Below, piece by piece: positions 53,884 through 62,282 of a stretch of 64,000 bases of DNA (the first letter of the stretch is position 1; every line of letters starts with the position of its first letter). The translations under genes were made by a program, and so were the position numbers. Where the stretch lies: the NCBI GenBank assembly GCA_900767955.1, contig CAAGBC010000046.1, forward strand, positions 1 to 64,000, read 5' to 3'. The notes below the pieces were generated by a model. The model made no database searches. It had not been told where the DNA came from and saw only the letters and a program-made list of their open reading frames with translations. Source of the DNA: Spirochaetia bacterium. GTDB lineage: Bacteria > Spirochaetota > Spirochaetia > Treponematales > Treponemataceae.

Positions 53884-54723
53884 CTATCCCTTTACAGCTC
53901 CAGCTGCAATACCTTTTATAATATACTTCTGCAATGATAGATAGAAAAGAATAATCGGAATAGAAGAAATAGTTAAAGAGGCACACATAGGACCATAATC
54001 TTTCATAAACTGACCATTAAATCTCATCTGTGCAAGCTGAATAGTTCCTTGTTTTGCAACAATCATTGGTAACAAGTAGTCATTCCAAATCCAAAGAGCA
54101 TCAATAACAGCAATAGTAGCAATAATAGTTTTAATAAGAGGAAAGACGATTCTAAAGAAAATATAAAAACGACCAGCACCGTCAATCGCTGCAGATTCTT
54201 CTAGTTCCTTTGGAACACTTTTAATAAATCCATGGAACATAAAAATTGCCGTAGGACAACCTAATCCCCAGTACATAGGAATCAATCCAGGAACACTCAT
54301 AAGATGCAAGTCTGCTGCAAGAACTCCAAGAGGAACCATAATAATCTGAAAAGGAATAACAAGATAAAATGCAAAAAATCCATATAAAATCCAAGAAATT
54401 TTTGTATTAGATCTTGCAAGACCATAAGCACACATTGCAGAAAAAAGAATAATTCCACCAGTTCCAAGGACTGTAACAAGTAAAGTATTCAAAAAAACCT
54501 TAGGAAAATTCATTTCCGCCCAAGCCTGAACATAATTACCAAAGAAAGGTTTTAATGGCAACCCAGTTGGATTTACAATAATATCAGCATTAGGTCTGAA
54601 TGAGTTTATAACAACAAACAACATTGGATATATAAAGAAAATTGCACAAACTGCAATAATAATAGTAGTTGCAACTTTCCAAACTGATGAATCATTTTTA
54701 TACCAAAACTTTAAACTTCTCAT
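53884..54723 (-). CDS. Sugar ABC transporter permease (MalG type)
   Basis: The 279-residue protein has six membrane helices and the EAA loop ESAAIDGAGRFYIFFRIVFPLIKT that docks the ATPase. It is the second permease of a CUT1-type importer. Its start overlaps the partner permease by 4 bp. The ATPase (MsmX/MalK type) is not in this window and may be shared. Confidence 0.9.
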   Translation of the reverse strand: MRSLKFWYKNDSSVWKVATTIIIAVCAIFFIYPMLFVVINSFRPNADIIVNPTGLPLKPFFGNYVQAWAEMNFPKVFLNTLLVTVLGTGGIILFSAMCAYGLARSNTKISWILYGFFAFYLVIPFQIIMVPLGVLAADLHLMSVPGLIPMYWGLGCPTAIFMFHGFIKSVPKELEESAAIDGAGRFYIFFRIVFPLIKTIIATIAVIDALWIWNDYLLPMIVAKQGTIQLAQMRFNGQFMKDYGPMCASLTISSIPIILFYLSLQKYIIKGIAAGAVKG

Positions 54724-56291
54724 GCTTCTACCTCTTTTCGTTTCATAGTAAACAATTGGATACCAGTTACAAGAACAATAACTACAAATAATACCATAGC
54801 CTTTGCAGTAGCAAGACCAGCCTGTTTCAACGAGAAGGCATCAAAATAAATATCCATAACAAAAGGAACAGTTCCTGTTGCATAACCAGTAGAACCAATC
54901 ATTGCATAAATCAAGTCAAAACTCTTTAGAGCATTTGCAATCGACAAGAACAAAGAAATAGTTAATGAAGGAATCATCAATGGTAATGTTACATATCTAA
55001 AACGCTGCCAACCAGTTGCACCGTCAATTTTTGCAGCTTCAATTACATCAACAGGAATATTCTGCAATCCAGCAAGATAAACAATCATGTAATATCCACA
55101 ACCTTGCCAAACAGCAACTAAAACCAAAAGCCAAGGAGTTTTTGCAGAATCAGAAATCCATTGTTCAATTCCAGTTACAGCAGGCAAAAGCTGAACAAAT
55201 AACATTGACCAAATCAAAGCAACAATAATCATAGAAAGAACATTTGGTAAGAAAAATATTGTTCTAAAAATCTTTTGACCTTTTATTCCAGAATCAAGAG
55301 CCAATGCTAAACAGAATGCAACAAAGTTTATACCAATAACAGAAAAGAATGCAAAAAATAAGGTAAAACCAATAACACCCATATTTCTGTTTTTTACAAC
55401 CCAAGCTTCTGATAATACATTTTTTAATTCTGCAACTCTAAATAATTCAGTAACAACAGAATTTACAACTTTTGCAGATTGTTCAGAAAGGTTATTACTA
55501 GTTATAAACAATTTTGTTTTTTCATAAGCAATACTATTTTGTTTTAACAAAGCTAAAGATTTTATAGAAGTAACAAAATTATCAATTTCTTTTTCTGTAA
55601 CTTCGTGAGTATTTACATTTTCAGGTAATTCCCACAAAGGTGTTACAATATCAAATTCATCATAATCACTATTCAATTTATATTTTTGAGTTTTTTCATT
55701 ATAAATGTAAGCATTTTTTATAAGATTTTCACCTGCAACATTTATTCTTGATTTTGCACTCTTCAATATTTCTTTTTCAAATTCTTTTTTTGAAATATAA
55801 GTAGGAAGATTTGAAGATTTTGTAAATTTATTTAAATAAGTTGTTTTAGGATAAAAATCATCACCGACTTTTCCTGTAAAAATTTTCTTATAATTTTCTA
55901 ATCCAACAAATTTATTTCGTTCAGGTTCGTATCCAGTCTTTTTTATAATTCTTTCAAGTTTTCGACGCTCACGACCTTTTACAGAAGTTCTTTTGTAACA
56001 ATTATCAGATTTATCATAACTATAAATTCCATTTACATAGTTACCATTTTCATCTTTTTCACCAATTACATATTTTAAATCAGCTTCATTTTTTATTTTA
56101 GATAGAATTTTTGATTCAAATTCACTTTTTTCAAGAATAATAGGTGTTTTTGGAGTAAGCCCATCCCAGTTTGTTAAAGATATACCTATTCCTCTTGTAA
56201 ACGGTGTTATACAGAAAATAGAATATAAAACCAAACATGGAAGTATAAAAGCCGTAAAATAAAATGCCTTTTTAGACTTTGATTCTACCAT
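54720..56291 (-). CDS. Sugar ABC transporter permease (MalF type) with large insertion
   Basis: At 523 residues this is about 230 longer than most CUT1 permeases. Residues 1-40 hold the first helix, then a hydrophilic block of about 250 residues (to near 300) with NKFVGLENYKKIF inside, and then the usual permease core with EAAKIDGATGWQRFRYVTLPLMIP. The block should face the periplasm, analogous to the P2 loop of E. coli MalF but placed after the first helix. It may contact the binding protein. Confidence 0.88.
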   Translation of the reverse strand: MVESKSKKAFYFTAFILPCLVLYSIFCITPFTRGIGISLTNWDGLTPKTPIILEKSEFESKILSKIKNEADLKYVIGEKDENGNYVNGIYSYDKSDNCYKRTSVKGRERRKLERIIKKTGYEPERNKFVGLENYKKIFTGKVGDDFYPKTTYLNKFTKSSNLPTYISKKEFEKEILKSAKSRINVAGENLIKNAYIYNEKTQKYKLNSDYDEFDIVTPLWELPENVNTHEVTEKEIDNFVTSIKSLALLKQNSIAYEKTKLFITSNNLSEQSAKVVNSVVTELFRVAELKNVLSEAWVVKNRNMGVIGFTLFFAFFSVIGINFVAFCLALALDSGIKGQKIFRTIFFLPNVLSMIIVALIWSMLFVQLLPAVTGIEQWISDSAKTPWLLVLVAVWQGCGYYMIVYLAGLQNIPVDVIEAAKIDGATGWQRFRYVTLPLMIPSLTISLFLSIANALKSFDLIYAMIGSTGYATGTVPFVMDIYFDAFSLKQAGLATAKAMVLFVVIVLVTGIQLFTMKRKEVEA

Positions 56292-56307
56292 ATATTAATT
56301 TCTCCGT

Positions 56308-56347
56308 AAAAAAAAAAAATGCCCGCAGAAGATAAACAACTACGGGC
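56308..56347 (-). terminator. Terminator/attenuator between binding protein and permeases
   Basis: GCCCGTAG (56347-56340) and CTGCGGGC (56328-56321) form an 8-bp stem with one G-U pair, followed by a long T run (56319-56308). It sits between the binding-protein gene and malF, so part of the transcripts should end here, leaving more binding protein than permease. Confidence 0.8.
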
Positions 56348-56362
56348 TTATAAAATCAAATT

Positions 56363-57640
56363 TTATTTATTAACAGAAGTTGCCCACTGATTATCAATGC
56401 CTTCGATAACAGCATTTGCTGAAGTCTTCTGCATCATGTACTGCTGAGCACCATTTTTACATGCATCTTCAAATACATCTGATGGATACTGTGAGAATGC
56501 CCAAGGCATAGAACCTTTAGCTTCTACAGAACTCATAAGGTCAACATAAGGTCCACCAAATTCTGATACATCAACACCTTTGAATGGAGGAATAAGTTTA
56601 TATTCACTCATCCAAAGAGCCTGACCTTCAGCAGATGTAAGCCAATTAACAAATTTAAGAGCAGCTTCCTGCTGGATTTTTGAAGACTGTGAAGAAACAC
56701 CGAATGTTGAGTCTACGTCAGCATAGAATGTATTCATTGCAGCATCGTTATATACAGGGAATGGAATAAATCCAGCGTTAAGGTTAGGATTAAGTTTTCT
56801 TGCATCAACATATGACCACAATCCCTGAACCATCATAGCAGCTTCACCTTTTGCGAATGACTGCTGCTGTTCTCCACCACCCATTTCTGCTGCATTGCTA
56901 TTCATATTAGCTTTGTAGAAATCAAGAATGCTAAAGAGTTTTGCTGTGTCAACAACACCATAAGAAGAAGTTCCTGCATTCATATCAGCGATGAATTTTT
57001 CAGGATTAACACCTTTTTCTTTTAATAAAGATGTGTGAACCATAGTAATAAAGTGACCTACAGACCAGTTTTCTTTAAGAAGAGCTGCAAATGGAACAAT
57101 ATCATTTTCTGTAAGAACACGACAAACTTTTTCAAGTTCACGATATGTTGTAGGAGCTTTAAGTCCTAGTTTTTCAAAAATATCTTTGTTATAGATAATA
57201 CCAATACCAGCATAATCCATTGGAAGAGCATACTGTTTGTCATTCCATGTTACAGCAGGTAAAGAACTTGGAAGAACGTTTTTAATTCCTTCTTCATTTG
57301 AAAGATCTAACAAATAACCTTTTGAAGCATATTCACGAATGCGTGAGTATGACTGCATCTGTAACAAATCAGGCAAATCACCCTGAGCAGCACGAGCTGA
57401 CATAGCAGCATCTGCATCATTAGGAATAATTAACATATCAATAGTAATTCCAGGATTTGCTTTTTCAAATGCCTTTACTATATTTTTCAAACCTTCCTGA
57501 TTTTCCTGCTTGTAATAGTACATTTCAAGTTTAATGCTATCACCACTTGCAGCAGCAGGAGCATTTTCTTTTTTTGTACAACCAATAAAAGTAGTAGCAA
57601 CAGCAGCAACTACCAAAATAGATGCGATTATCTTTTTCAT
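56363..57640 (-). CDS. Sugar ABC transporter binding lipoprotein
   Basis: The start at 57640 has GGAGG 6 bases upstream; a longer frame to 57694 would cover that site. The product is about 425 residues with a lipobox VATTFIGC, so it is anchored by a lipid. The family 1 binding fold shows IVKAFEKANPGITIDML, DLPDLLQMQ and ALPMDYAGIGIIYNKDIFEKLGL. It would deliver an oligosaccharide, perhaps an alpha-glucoside given the GH31 neighbour. Confidence 0.9.
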   Translation of the reverse strand: MKKIIASILVVAAVATTFIGCTKKENAPAAASGDSIKLEMYYYKQENQEGLKNIVKAFEKANPGITIDMLIIPNDADAAMSARAAQGDLPDLLQMQSYSRIREYASKGYLLDLSNEEGIKNVLPSSLPAVTWNDKQYALPMDYAGIGIIYNKDIFEKLGLKAPTTYRELEKVCRVLTENDIVPFAALLKENWSVGHFITMVHTSLLKEKGVNPEKFIADMNAGTSSYGVVDTAKLFSILDFYKANMNSNAAEMGGGEQQQSFAKGEAAMMVQGLWSYVDARKLNPNLNAGFIPFPVYNDAAMNTFYADVDSTFGVSSQSSKIQQEAALKFVNWLTSAEGQALWMSEYKLIPPFKGVDVSEFGGPYVDLMSSVEAKGSMPWAFSQYPSDVFEDACKNGAQQYMMQKTSANAVIEGIDNQWATSVNK

Positions 57641-57696
57641 TTTTCCTCCATAAAAAGACAACTTTTTTGATTTACACAAACCAAGTGTATACATTT

Positions 57697-57724
57697 ATTC
57701 TAAAACAAAATGCAAATTTGTCAA
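57697..57724 (-). promoter_or_regulatory. Promoter of the sugar importer operon
   Basis: TTGACA at 57724-57719, a 16-bp spacer, TAGAAT at 57702-57697. The leader of about 50 bases contains TACAC/GTGTA (57673-57677 with 57685-57689), a short dyad that could be an operator, then GGAGG and the start. Unlike many neighbours this gene has a normal leader. Confidence 0.6.
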
Positions 57725-57808
57725 ACAAATTTAAGTTATTATAAAAAAATTCCGATAATGTTTTTTATTTTACAAAATTAAAACTTAGCAATAGAAAACA
57801 AAATCCGC

Positions 57809-57847
57809 AAAAAAAATGCCCTACAAACTGTTTCCAATTCATAGGGC
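57809..57847 (-). terminator. Terminator of pnp
   Basis: GCCCTA (57847-57842) pairs with TAGGGC (57823-57818), with an internal 18-base loop that has little extra pairing, followed by T8 at 57816-57809. Confidence 0.7.
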
Positions 57848-57877
57848 AATTCAAATATTTATAATTTAGAAATTAAA

Positions 57878-59971
57878 TTATTTATCTTCTAAAGCGTCAA
57901 CATAAGAAAGGTTTAATCTTCCCATTTTGTCAACTTCAAGAAGTTTTACAGGAATTACCTGACCTTCTTTTAGAACATCAGTTACTTTTTCAACTCTCTG
58001 GCGTGAAAGTTTAGAAATATGACACAAACCTTCTTTTCCAGGAAGAATTTCAACAAAAGCACCAAAATCCATAATGCGTTTAACAGTACCTTGATAAATT
58101 GTTCCAACTTCTGGATCTTCAGTCATACCTTTTACAGCTTTTTTAGCTTCTTCAGCAGCGATTCCTGTTTTTCCGTAAATTGTAACAGTTCCGTCATCTT
58201 CAGTATTAATAGTAACACCATACTGAGCACAAAGAGCTTTAACATTCTTTCCACCAGGTCCAATCAAAGCACCAATTTTATCTACAGGAATTTTTGTAGT
58301 AATAATCTGAGGTGCACGAGGACTTAATGGAGCAGGTTTATTGATACATTCTTCCATTTTGCTAAGAATATGCATACGACCTTCTTTAGCTTGTTCCAAA
58401 GCCTTCTGCATAATTTCTGTAGTAACACCAGGAATTTTAATATCCATCTGGAAACCAGTAATACCATCACGAGTTCCAGCTACTTTAAAGTCCATATCGC
58501 CAAGATGATCTTCTTCACCAAGAATATCACTTAAAATAGAATAACGGTCGTAATGTTCACCTTCAGTGATAAGACCCATAGCAATACCAGCAACCATTTT
58601 TTTCATAGGAACACCAGCTGCCAACATACACAAAGTTCCACCACAAGTAGAAGCCTGTGAAGAAGAACCGTTAGATTCCATAATTTCAGAAACAACACGA
58701 ACTGTATAAGGGAAATCTTCACGACTTGGAACCATTGGTTCAAGAGAACGGCGAGCCAAGTTTCCGTGACCAATTTCACGACGACCAGTTGTTAAACGAC
58801 CTGTTTCACCAACAGAATATGGTGGGAAGTTGTAGTGAAGAATAAAATGTTCACTTCTGTCGCCATCAATATCGTCATAAGTTTGTTCATCCATTGCAGT
58901 TCCAAGAGTACAAACAGCCAAAGACTGAGTTTCACCACGAGTAAACAAAGCAGATCCATGTGGATATGGAAGAACATTAATTTCACAAGTAATAGGACGA
59001 ATTTCTGTAGTCTTACGACCGTCAATACGAACACCTTCATCAAGAATTGATTTACGAAGAAGTTTATATTGAATATCATCCATCAAAGCGTGGAACAATT
59101 TCATCTGAATTGGATCTTCAAGCTGTTCAGCATATTTTTCAGCCAAATCTTTCTGAACCTGAGAAATTGCTCTACCGCGATTATCTTTTCCGTTCTGGAA
59201 ACAAGCTGCTTTAAGTAAAGGAGTAGCTTCAGCTTCAATAGCTTCTGCATTTTCCAAAGTAACATCAAGTGGATTCAAAGGAAGTTTTTCTTTACCGCAT
59301 TTTTTAGCAAGTTCTTCCTGAAGCAAACACATCTGAGTAATAAATTCCTGAGCTTTAGCCAAAGCACCAAGCATTACTTCTTCAGAAACTTCGTTTGCGC
59401 CACCTTCAACCATTGTAAATCCGTCTTTAGTACCAGCAACAACGATTTCAAGTTCAGATTCTTCAATCTGTTTAAAAGTTGGATTTACAATATATTCGCC
59501 ATTAATATAACCAATACGAGCTGCAGCAACAGGACCGTGGAATGGAATATCAGAAATTGATGTAGCTGCAGAAGCTGCAATTACAGCAAGAATATCCTGA
59601 GTGTGAATTCCATCAGCACTAACACAAGTTGGAACAATCTGAAGTTCATGACCAAAAGAAGGTTCAAACAAAGGACGCATAGGACGGTCAATAAGACGGC
59701 TAACCAAAATTTCTTTATCTTTTGGACGACCTTCGCGTTTTACAAAACCACCAGGAATTTTACCTGCTGCATAAAATTTTTCGTTGTACTCAACAGTTAC
59801 AGGTACAAAATCTTGACCTTCTGTAACACTAGAAGAAGCACAAATTGTAGCAATAACAGCTGCTCCGCCCCACTGAGCATAAACACAACCGTTAGCCTGT
59901 TTACCGATTTTTCCTGTTTCAAGAATAAGTTCGGCATCACCAAGTTGGCAAGAAACTCTTTCTACTGACAT
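57878..59971 (-). CDS. pnp: Polyribonucleotide nucleotidyltransferase
   Basis: PNPase degrades RNA 3' to 5' with phosphate and acts in the RNA degradosome. The 697-residue protein has two RNase PH domains (GGAAVIATICASSSV; ALFTRGETQSLAVCTLG, DFKVAGTRDGITGFQMDIKI), a KH domain (IGALIGPGGKNVKALC) and an S1 domain (GTVKRIMDFGAFVEILPGKEGLCHISKLS). GAGGA precedes the ATG. No rpsO lies upstream; instead there is a GC-rich repeat. Confidence 0.97.
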   Translation of the reverse strand: MSVERVSCQLGDAELILETGKIGKQANGCVYAQWGGAAVIATICASSSVTEGQDFVPVTVEYNEKFYAAGKIPGGFVKREGRPKDKEILVSRLIDRPMRPLFEPSFGHELQIVPTCVSADGIHTQDILAVIAASAATSISDIPFHGPVAAARIGYINGEYIVNPTFKQIEESELEIVVAGTKDGFTMVEGGANEVSEEVMLGALAKAQEFITQMCLLQEELAKKCGKEKLPLNPLDVTLENAEAIEAEATPLLKAACFQNGKDNRGRAISQVQKDLAEKYAEQLEDPIQMKLFHALMDDIQYKLLRKSILDEGVRIDGRKTTEIRPITCEINVLPYPHGSALFTRGETQSLAVCTLGTAMDEQTYDDIDGDRSEHFILHYNFPPYSVGETGRLTTGRREIGHGNLARRSLEPMVPSREDFPYTVRVVSEIMESNGSSSQASTCGGTLCMLAAGVPMKKMVAGIAMGLITEGEHYDRYSILSDILGEEDHLGDMDFKVAGTRDGITGFQMDIKIPGVTTEIMQKALEQAKEGRMHILSKMEECINKPAPLSPRAPQIITTKIPVDKIGALIGPGGKNVKALCAQYGVTINTEDDGTVTIYGKTGIAAEEAKKAVKGMTEDPEVGTIYQGTVKRIMDFGAFVEILPGKEGLCHISKLSRQRVEKVTDVLKEGQVIPVKLLEVDKMGRLNLSYVDALEDK

Positions 59972-60054
59972 TTTTTCCTCACTATGTCTTATAAAATTTT
60001 TAGTGTTTAAGAATTTTTACCACAGATTCACATAAATAAACACAAAACTTAAAA

Positions 60055-60153
60055 GGGCGCCTGCCCTACGCTCCAAAGTCCTCACACACAAAGTGTGCTC
60101 CGGTCTTTTGCGCTACCCCTCTAACGGGCCTCAATCGCCGGCCCGTAACGCCC
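60055..60153. repeat. GC-rich intergenic palindromic repeat, copy 2 type
   Basis: A 99-bp GC-rich block with GGGCG (60055-60059) and CGCCC (60149-60153) ends and two internal hairpins: CACAC/GTGTG, and ACGGGCC/GGCCCGT (60124-60130 with 60140-60146). The 350-bp gap between pnp and the MFS gene otherwise holds only AT-rich sequence with no frame that looks coding. It resembles repeats I recall between treponeme genes and shares the end sequences of 13999-14137. Confidence 0.6.
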
Positions 60154-60321
60154 GCTAAATCATGCTCATTTATGTGTACCCGTGTGTTAAAAAATTCAAA
60201 AACACAATACACAAAATACATTCGTGCGTGAATTAATATATTTTATTACATACTTTTCAAATAATCAATGGATTAAAATTGCCAGATACAGAAAAAAGAT
60301 TATTTATATAGAAGAAAAAAA

Positions 60322-61491
60322 TCACTTTTCTTTTGATAAATTCTTTTTATAAAGTCTTTCAGTCATTAAAAACATCAAAATTAAAACTGCAAATAAAATT
60401 ACAGGAAATAATTTTGGAGTAACATTATCTACAAAAAAGCCCACAACAGGAGGCATAAAAGTTGAACCAACATAAGCGGCTGCCATTTGTTTTCCCATAA
60501 TAGATTGCGAAACAGCTTTTCCAAAATTATCTGGCGTTGAATGTAACATACTTGGATAAATTGGAGCACAACCTAAACCAATCATAAAAAATCCAATAGG
60601 CAAAATCAAATTTGAAAAAGGCATCACAACAATTATAATTCCACAAAGCAAAACAAATTGCCCAAAACGAACCATATTTTTTGCAGAAAGTTTCATTGTA
60701 ATAAAACCACTAAGAAGTCTTCCAAAAGTAATTCCAAAATAAAATAACGAAATCCATTTTGCAGCAATTTCAGGTTCCACTTGTTTTTGCAGAACCATAA
60801 AACTAGCTCCCCATAATCCAGTAGATAATTCCAAACCGCAATAACAAAAAAATCCAATCAAAGCACACTTTGCTTTAGGCAATTTTAATAATTCAATTAA
60901 TGAAATATTTTTATAATTTTCTTTATTTTCATTATTAGAAGAATCAAATTTTTTCCATAAAAAAAGACTACAAAAAAGAATAACCGATAAACCAAATTGC
61001 AAAAAACTTACAATTTCATATCCCAAAGTCCAATGCTTTCCGTTTATTAAACATTGTCCCATAATCACAGGCCCTAAAGAAGCCCCAACTCCCCAAAAAC
61101 AATGAAGCCAACTCATATGGTGAGCTTTATAGTGCAAAGCAACAAAATTATTTAACGCTGCATCTACAGAACCAGCCCCTAATCCATAAGGAATACTAAA
61201 TAAACAAAGCATCCAAAAATGTGAAGAAACAGAAAACCCAAAAAGAGCAAAAGCAGTCATTGCAACACTTATAGCAGTTACTAATCCAGTTCCAAATTTT
61301 CTGATAACCTTATCACTAAAAAAACTAGAAATAATAGTTCCAATTGTAATAATCATAGAAACAATTCCAGCATAAGAAACAGGAACATTTAACTCTTCAT
61401 GAATAATCGGCCACCCAGAACCAAGCAATGCATCAGGCAACCCCAAACTAATAAAAGAAATATAAATAATCGCAAGTAGAAGTCCAAACAT
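60322..61491 (-). CDS. Major facilitator superfamily transporter
   Basis: The 389-residue protein has about 12 hydrophobic helices, with LLGSGWPIIHEELNVPVSYAGIVSMI near the first loop and SFFSDKVIRKFGTGLVTAISV in the motif A position. FGLSV and the family resemble FucP/YfkF-like sugar or metabolite carriers, but the substrate is open. It has a leaderless-type promoter and no ribosome site. Confidence 0.8.
   Translation of the reverse strand: MFGLLLAIIYISFISLGLPDALLGSGWPIIHEELNVPVSYAGIVSMIITIGTIISSFFSDKVIRKFGTGLVTAISVAMTAFALFGFSVSSHFWMLCLFSIPYGLGAGSVDAALNNFVALHYKAHHMSWLHCFWGVGASLGPVIMGQCLINGKHWTLGYEIVSFLQFGLSVILFCSLFLWKKFDSSNNENKENYKNISLIELLKLPKAKCALIGFFCYCGLELSTGLWGASFMVLQKQVEPEIAAKWISLFYFGITFGRLLSGFITMKLSAKNMVRFGQFVLLCGIIIVVMPFSNLILPIGFFMIGLGCAPIYPSMLHSTPDNFGKAVSQSIMGKQMAAAYVGSTFMPPVVGFFVDNVTPKLFPVILFAVLILMFLMTERLYKKNLSKEK
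61099..61104 (-). other. No separate feature: MFS coding sequence
   Basis: This short interval lies within the MFS transporter gene and holds no separate feature. Confidence 0.05.
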
Positions 61492-61498
61492 AATGGAG

Positions 61499-61527
61499 AA
61501 TATAACTTAAATGAAGGAATAATACAA
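61499..61527 (-). promoter_or_regulatory. MFS gene promoter (leaderless type)
   Basis: The -35 is TTGTAT at 61527-61522, then a 17-bp spacer, TATATT at 61504-61499, and seven bases to the ATG at 61491. Confidence 0.6.
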
Positions 61528-61550
61528 TGTAAAGAATAGCAAAGAGAAAA

Positions 61551-62282
61551 TTAACATTTTTTAAAGACAACAGAATTATTAAATTGCCCTTTAAACATTC
61601 CTGAGATGGTATTTTCACTAACAATTCCATCAAAATTTTCTGATACTTGTATTACATAGCGAATTGGTTTTATAGAATTACCAGAAAAATCTAATTCTGA
61701 AGCAGGTGGATGTAAATCGGAATCCACCATATGTAAATGCAACTCATTACCAGATAATGTTCCTTCATAAAACTCAGTTGAATAACCACCATTTGAAAAA
61801 GTTGTTTTAACAGATGCTTTTACATTATCGTTTTGAATATTTTCTATTATCAAATACTGAGTCATATATGAATTTCTATGAATATAATATCCAAGAAGTT
61901 TTGTTTTTTCTTCTAGTTGTTTTATTGATTTTTGTTCTTCCGTTTCAATTCCATTAATTAAACATGACAAATTAGGCTTTATAAAATCCTCTGATAATTC
62001 ACCAGCTTTTAATTTTTTTGTCTGCAAAATTGATGCCATTCTGTCTGATGAAATTGAAACAGTTTTTTCTTCTATAATGCTTTCTTCTTTTTCAATTGAA
62101 ACAACTTCTTCTTGTTGAATTTTACTTCCACATTCGGAACAAAAAACATCCCCTAGCTCAAGAGGACTTCCACATTCTATGCAATACTTTGGGAAAACTT
62201 GCATTTTTGAAGAAGTAATTTCTTTTGTCTTTGATTCTGATAGCTGAACTTTTTTATTTTCTGAATCGGCAAATTTCATCAT
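61551..62282 (-). CDS. Zinc-ribbon protein coupled to the AAA+ gene
   Basis: The 243-residue protein has a zinc ribbon near residues 33-55 (YCIECGSPLELGDVFCSECGSKI), an acidic middle, and a C-terminal beta domain (IENIQNDNVKASVKTTFSNGGYSTEFYEGTLSGNELHLHM) that may be a ligand-binding barrel. No named family is recognised. Its start overlaps the AAA+ gene's stop by 4 bp, so the two proteins probably work together. Confidence 0.55.
   Translation of the reverse strand: MMKFADSENKKVQLSESKTKEITSSKMQVFPKYCIECGSPLELGDVFCSECGSKIQQEEVVSIEKEESIIEEKTVSISSDRMASILQTKKLKAGELSEDFIKPNLSCLINGIETEEQKSIKQLEEKTKLLGYYIHRNSYMTQYLIIENIQNDNVKASVKTTFSNGGYSTEFYEGTLSGNELHLHMVDSDLHPPASELDFSGNSIKPIRYVIQVSENFDGIVSENTISGMFKGQFNNSVVFKKC

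Noticed and set aside
59603..59968. 121-codon plus-strand frame inside pnp
   Set aside because: Antisense shadow of pnp with atypical composition and no ribosome site.
61099..61104. Short interval entry in the feature list within the MFS gene
   Set aside because: It carries no independent feature and should be ignored; it is listed at minimal confidence only.
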